Assembly (NCBI GenBank): GCA_005406025.1 | Contig: BGZK01000017.1 | Span: 744,001 to 808,000, forward strand | Reading direction: 5' to 3' | Source of the DNA: Eumeta japonica | Lineage: Eukaryota > Arthropoda > Insecta > Lepidoptera > Psychidae | Length of the DNA: 64,000 bases | Shown: one piece after another, positions 58,786-64,000 of the stretch | How the letters are laid out: every line of letters begins with the position of its first letter | Position numbering within the stretch: the first letter of the stretch is position 1 | Program-made: the position numbers and the translations under genes | Notes under the pieces: model-generated | Told to the model about the DNA's origin: nothing | Databases searched by the model: none | The model's input: the letters and a program-made list of their open reading frames with translations, nothing else

Positions 58786-61199
58786 GCAAAAAAGTTGAGT
58801 GATACCAAGCATCATTCTAAAAAGAACTTTAAAAGTAAATAAAAAATATATCTTATTGCTAATTTTTCCTTAATAATATCTTTCAAATGAAATCTTCAAT
58901 TTTGATGCAGTTTATAACGATCGAAATTGTTTTTAAGCAGAAAAACTAGTTGTATTTTGAAATTCATTAGCAGAATAGTTGAAAAAATATTATAAAAAGA
59001 CAGTAACTTACCAATTTTACTTAATAAATTCAAAGTTCATGGCAGGTAGTTAAAAAAAATATGCACAACGGAATGGACTATATAATAGAGATGGAGACTG
59101 TTAACACTTTTTACTCTTTAAACTCTTTATAACCTAACCCATGTTTATAAAATAAATGGTTCTTATTCAATCAGTTTTATCAGAAAACTTTTTAAAACTT
59201 ATTCTGAGTTTTGACAAGTTTCACATCTGGTATCCATGCATAAACTCCATAAATTAGCACTTATATATACTTCATGGGTGATTTTATTAATTTACAAAAT
59301 TTAAATACGGAACCTTTTATAACAAATTTATAAACTGTTTTCCGATGAAGGCCAGTGCGCTACTTCATTACTACGCTCTAGCTATATCACGAACATCTTT
59401 AACCCGTTTCAAATGTGAATTCGTAAAGTTTAATAATCTCTCTAGCAGAACTTGAGTCACACTATGTTTTCCACCACTGAAACCATTACAAAGTTTCAAA
59501 CGTTTGCCTTGAATTGTACGTGCATTGTTGTCATTTCGTGCGTTCGGTTGGACATAATTTATGACTTGGATAAACTTATGACATTTGATTGGCTTTTGTA
59601 GATATGTAAAATTAACTTTGACTAAATATTACCTGTCACTTTTTATAATACAGTACGGGTCAAGTACGTTACACGCGGCGCTTTTTCGCATTAGCCGTGG
59701 AAATATGACAACTTTCCACGGGATCACGTGTGTTAATTTCCAATAATAAATGTGTGAATACAAAATATGCATACATTATTTATACAGTGCCGTGTCAATA
59801 ACAAATCAAACAGCAGCATTTTTTTACTTTGTATTCAATTTTCCCAGAAGGCACAATAGACGGTGTGGGCAAACTAGAAAAGCAAACCTTTGTCAAAATA
59901 AACGTTTTCATCTCGACCGTTAAGACCGTTTGTGAGACAGCCAGCATACGTACATACACAAGAATTGGGTGCCCGTTTAATATGTGATATAAGCTAATAC
60001 CTCTAAGGATTAATTATCGTATCGTACTTGTCCCACCTCCATTCCTTTCCTGTATTTGATTTTCTTTATTATTTCTTTTTCTATTTTCCGCGCTATGTAA
60101 TAAATCTTAGGGCTTAAGGGAAAATAGCTCATTCTGCTTCCGAGGCAAAATTTAAATGCTACGTCTTTTGACACACGTCCAATGTCATGCTTTATAATTT
60201 AATTTACACACGTTCAGCGCCATAACATGAATGTCATGGCGATATCCTTTTCACGGTTTATTTTGTTAGACTGTTAAAGGCTATTCGCATAATACTAGGA
60301 ATAGATTAAGAACTATTGCATATAATGAGAGCCGTTGTAAGAGACAAAACGGATAGAGCATCAATTACTGTGGATTTCAAATTGAAATTCTTATTCAAAA
60401 ATATTTTTTTTGTTTTATCGATCATATAATGTAACACTTGAAACACATTAATAATTCACATTGTACCATTTTATCATTCCTTCAGAAAGCAGTTTTTGGT
60501 CAAAAAGAAGTATGAAAGTACGAAAATTCCGTACAGAATGATTTCGATTATCTATATTTTTATAAATAAGCGAAATATCTTTTTCTTTCAGGTATTTCTA
60601 AATTAACTATCATAATTGAATCCAATAGTTTACGAAAAATATACCACAGAATGTACTCGTAGAAATTATTTAAATACGTCTGTAAGAATAGTCGATTTTC
60701 GTTGGGGATGTGTTTTATTGATTTCTCAGATTACATTCATTTCCTCGGAAACTATTAATTCAATTGCTATTTTTTTTTTGTAAGTTCGATTTTAAACAGG
60801 AAAAAAAACAGTGTGCGTACTTATATGGGCGTATGAGAAGTTATACTTCTTTGACGTAATCAAATAAAATGTTTTTAATTGTATGTAAATAATTAATTAC
60901 GATAATATAATAAAAGGACTGGAGTGGGATAGTCAATGCGGTTGATAAAATTTGATACAAATTACAAAAATTAAATAAATAATATTTATATTTTTTTATG
61001 CAAATTATAATACAAATTTCATGTTTTATTTTAAATTATAACAATTATTACATTTCAAATTAGAATGTGTTTGCGGGATGGGGGAGGGGTTGTCTTAAGG
61101 ATACAGAAAATATATTTATTAATGAACAGGGAGTAAAGTAAAAACCTACCCTTCAAAGGGTATAAGCCACCTAATTAGTAACCTAGGGAATGTACATAG
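58786..61199. other. Unassigned AT-rich DNA
   Basis: About 2.4 kb with no gene, recognised repeat or RNA. I looked for the next NIT-gene exon here and saw no GC-richer block with splice borders. Confidence 0.45.
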
Positions 61200-61329
61200 A
61201 AAAATAAATATAAAAAACAGTAATAATTATTAAAAGGTGAGCGAGAATGGGGCTGCATGAGGTTCACGTTTCAGAATCGATGAAGTCAGTCGAGTGACCA
61301 GTAGCGCTGCTAGCAACGCGAGCCGAGGG

Positions 61330-62085
61330 ATTTATACAATTTTGAAGGGAGCAACGCAAGCTTTTCCTATTATAAGCGAAAATGTAGTTTTATCTTTGCT
61401 CAATTTCACAAGCCAATACACGCCCGCTACATACGACCTTTCGCTGGCATAGACGAACACGTGTATCTCCTCCTCGGTGTGGCCGGGTGATATACACCGA
61501 GGTATTTTAATCGATGACAATTTCATAATTCCGTTCACCCATTTCAGCCACTTTCTATGTTCATCGACTTTTACTTGTTCGTCCCAGTCGACCCCCTATC
61601 TCCATAAACCTCTGAGCATACTTCTGCCCGTGATCAGGATGAGCGAAACTAGACCGAGCGGGTCGAAAACGAACATTACCATCGTGGCTTGTCGTTTCGT
61701 CGGCGGGAGTGACGTTTTTAATATTTCAGTAGGCGTATTCCGTAGTTCGAGATTGAAACCCAGGGTGACATTTTTGATGTCCCACTGTAAACCAAAGGTT
61801 TTTTTTTTCAAAATTCGTATCGCCCCCGAGTTGCACATTATCGTCGTTTCATGTGTCAGACATCTCATTCAAGACTTCAATTTTGTTACTAGCCCAACCA
61901 CGTAACTCGAAGGCTGCTTTCCGGTGAACCTCGTAAACTTGTTTTGAAATACGCTTAGCTTCCTCAATAGTATCGAAAATTTTCAAGAAATTATCAACAT
62001 AGTGATCTAATCGTATCGCTTTACACGCCTCTGGGCACTCATGTTCGAATTCTGAAGTGATGAGGCAGCGCCGAAAATCAATGAC
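61330..62085 (-). pseudogene. Bel/Pao reverse transcriptase C-terminal and connection region
   Basis: The first residues after the junction read DFRRCLITSEFEHECPEACK, then HYVDNFLKIFDTIEEAKR. The YVDN at 61990-62001 corresponds to the Y-x-D-D catalytic box with the second Asp changed to Asn. Downstream are FGLQWDIKNVTLGFNLELRN (about 61785), VMFVFDPLGLVS (about 61665) and, after a stop, GVDWDEQVKVDEHRKWLKW (about 61590). Open pieces are 61596-61868 and 61332-61538. The upstream catalytic region is deleted. Confidence 0.75.
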
Positions 62086-62088
62086 GTC

Positions 62089-62292
62089 CTATCTCATTAT
62101 CTCATTGACACGGTGGCAGTGTCGGTGCACTCCAGACGTGTGCGGCGTCTCGCGGCGTCCCTTCGCTCCGATTCGATTACCCACCTGCTCGTCGATTAAG
62201 TTGACTGTGGAGCCTTCGTCTAGGAGTGCGTGAACTTTCATCAATCCTTCGGGGCCATAAAACTCGACTGGGACAATTCTCAAAAAACTCAC
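62089..62292 (-). pseudogene. Bel/Pao aspartic protease remnant
   Basis: A 67-codon open piece reads VEFYGPEGLMKVHALLDEGS then TVNLIDEQVG. The DEGST motif stands at the place of the retropepsin D-S/T-G-S/A active site, with Glu in place of the usual Ser/Thr; Bel/Pao proteases often look like this, as far as I recall. The frame ends abruptly at the deletion junction near 62085. Confidence 0.7.
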
Positions 62293-62429
62293 GCATCATA
62301 TTGACATTATTCACAGATGTCGCTGCGTGCTCAGTGACGATGGCTGTTGTTTGGGCGCATTTCACGACCCTCTCCCGTGGTCTGTTCTTGGTAGAATAGC
62401 CTCTGATATCCGCTTTGACATAACTTATA

Positions 62430-63110
62430 GGGCTTTTTTCTACACGTAGCTTGCATGTGACGGCCCTTCAGGCATCGGAAACACATACGGAGCTTTATAG
62501 CGGCGTCTCATCTTTCACTCATATTCAGCTTTCGCAAAGGCGCCACAGTCGGGTAAGCCGTGCTCATTATTACAAAGCGGACACAAAATTTTTATGTTCA
62601 CCGTTGACCGATTCGATGACTGAAAGGCGGTATAGGAATTCATATTATTGTTGTCATACTCGACGATGTTAATCGCGTTCGTTCTACGCGGGCGTCGTTC
62701 CGGTTCAGGCCTCGAATTTCGGTTGCCGCGTTTCTCTATCGGCATGGAGGCGCTGCACTGGTCGGCTATCTTGTTCAAGAAGTTCGACAGCATCACGAGC
62801 TCAGGCTCGTCGATGTCCTGAGAATCCTTATATTCGCACCATTTGAATTTAAATGTATCATTGAATTTATCAACTATCTCATCGGTCATTTCGGGGACAA
62901 ACAAGCCGCTCAATTTATTCAATGTACATATGGACGCGATACAGTTATTCATATTATTAGTGAAAGAGCTCATTCGTGCCGCGGTCGCATGTATGCGTCG
63001 ATGACGTACTCGACTGTTTCCGACGGCCGACTTGACTCACTGACTAGCGTTTCATTTTCTTCCTCTCCTGTATTAATTTTGCGCGCTCTTGTTACACGCA
63101 TGCTGTCCAT
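62430..63110 (-). pseudogene. Bel/Pao gag remnant with two zinc knuckles
   Basis: The start near 63110 reads MDSMRVTRARKINTGEE and reaches a stop. A 152-codon open piece (62515-62973) ends with a first knuckle, CPLCNNEHGLPDC (C-x2-C-x3-H-x4-C). A second knuckle, CFRCLKGRHMQATC (C-x2-C-x4-H-x4-C), lies at about 62440-62495 in another frame. Zinc knuckles bind the element RNA during particle assembly. Length is far below a full gag, so internal deletions are likely. Confidence 0.75.
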
Positions 63111-64000
63111 CTTCAATTCAATTCAATTCTTTAGTCCCCAATAGCTCTTGCGAGGGCCTCGTAACAAAGATATGCGCAGTACGTACGAGAATGGAGACGG
63201 GAAGGGTAGGTGTAGCCCGCTCAACAGTGGACACGCGCAAAGTCAGGGTGCACAATAGAGCTTCGTGGGAGCGACCGTCGCCAGGCGCGCCTATAGACCG
63301 GCCCCCTATCTGCGCATGCGTATCGACGCGGCAAGGCTGTTCGGCGCCGAGATCGTACTCTTTATCGAGACTCTTTAGCTGAATTTTCAATTTCATAAGT
63401 CCTTTAATAAAAAAGAACGAAAACCCAAAATTGACGTGCATAAATTAATACATATATTATACATACAATTAAGTTTTAATAAAATATCACAGGTCATATA
63501 AAGACTGCTCTTGTAGATACATAACCGGTCCTCAATTTACTCGTCTCTGTTAAGATTTTATTATAAAAATAAAAAAGACCAAAATCACTAAATCTACATG
63601 CCCTTAAGCCAAGTTGAAGGAAAGGCTATTGTCTATTGGCCTTTGCAACATTGTAAGATCTATATTTAACAAATCCGAACAAAATTATATAGATGTCGCA
63701 GTACTTACAGACAGACAGAGGAAATCGAAGGCTTAATTATAGTCTTCAGAATAAAAAAAATAGCCTATGCACTCAGGGATAATATATTTTCCTTTTAATA
63801 GTTTTAGAATCGGTTCAGAACTTCAGAAATCAACTCAACAAACAATTTTACAAAGTTTACCTGTACATACATCTTAAATCACGTTAGAAAATGAAAAGTA
63901 TTCGTCACATAACAATAAAAATTTTGTGATTGCAAGGTGAAGCGTATTTAAAAATTATGTCAATTAATATATCGATCGAGTGGCTACGTTAAAGTACATT
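63111..64000. other. GC-rich leader candidate, then AT-rich DNA
   Basis: Bases 63118-63380 are GC-rich and could be the 5' leader or LTR of the Bel/Pao remnant (minus strand). The overlapping open frames on both strands (63089-63382 and 63118-63441) look like by-products of composition. From about 63440 to the window end nothing is recognised. Confidence 0.4.

Larger units (their letters stand above)
61200..63110 (-). mobile_element. Bel/Pao-type LTR retrotransposon remnant (gag-pol)
   Basis: Read on the minus strand from about 63110: a gag start (MDSMRVTRARK), a gag piece with zinc knuckles, a protease with LLDEGSTVNLID, the end of a reverse transcriptase with YVDN, then the Pao-type connection (VFDPLGLVS) and IPRLALLAALL-like sequence. 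Large parts are missing between gag start and knuckles, and between protease and the YVDN motif. No LTR pair could be identified; a GC-rich block at 63118-63441 upstream may be 5' LTR or leader. An insect retroelement, certainly inactive. Confidence 0.8.

Noticed and set aside
63089..63441. Overlapping 97- and 107-codon open frames on opposite strands
   Set aside because: A GC-rich stretch beside the Bel/Pao remnant gives long frames on both strands; no domain in either.

Overview
The window looks like nuclear DNA from an insect, most likely a moth or butterfly. It is AT-rich and eukaryotic in style: exons with GT/AG borders, no operons and no ribosome-binding sites. It is packed with decayed transposable elements of types typical of Lepidoptera: mariner copies, an APE-endonuclease/reverse-transcriptase LINE, tRNA-derived SINEs, dispersed repeats resembling Lep1/Helitron elements, a Bel/Pao LTR remnant and several foldback elements. 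No rRNA, functional tRNA, CRISPR array or prokaryotic gene was found. The Lepidoptera assignment is an inference from repeat types.

The one host gene I can support lies on the + strand in three widely spaced exons: A 22301-22398, B 27850-27983 and C 55766-55888. Conceptually joined, they read as a helical segment resembling the NIT (nitrate/nitrite-sensing) sensory domain; I recall that domain also occurring in some insect receptor-type guanylate cyclases. The introns between them are about 5.5 kb and 27.8 kb, and most of the other features lie in or around these introns. Exon B carries an in-frame TGA just before its splice donor, and its end phase does not match exon C. One missing base between about 27964 and 27982 would explain both. 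The rest of the gene must lie outside the window, although a weak candidate signal-peptide exon sits at 12929.

Layout. 1-8000: AT-rich DNA with a foldback element (2954-3230), a Lep1/Helitron-like repeat (3448-4632) and microsatellites. 8304-10193: an array of 18 copies of a 105-bp satellite unit. 10194-16711: mostly featureless, with composite Helitron-like repeats at 14150-15264. 16712-18377: a mariner element with a MITE inserted in it. 19041-19660: a GC-rich island of unknown nature. 20506-22160: LINE fragments. 22301-55888: the NIT-like gene, whose introns hold foldback elements (24592-24837, 35715-36365, 44758-45664), a GC-rich hairpin repeat (25322-25668), a second mariner (30430-31555), Helitron-like repeats, SINEs and a 4.2-kb broken LINE (about 50930-55165). 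56069-57334: a third mariner with intact terminal inverted repeats. 57595-58785: a dispersed repeat with a 145-bp internal duplication. 61200-63110: a Bel/Pao gag-pol remnant on the minus strand.

All the transposon proteins seen are broken by stops, frameshifts or deletions, so I see no autonomous mobile element. The most rewarding items to follow up are the split NIT-like gene with its frameshift, the satellite with an ordered variant pattern, and the long inverted-repeat elements.
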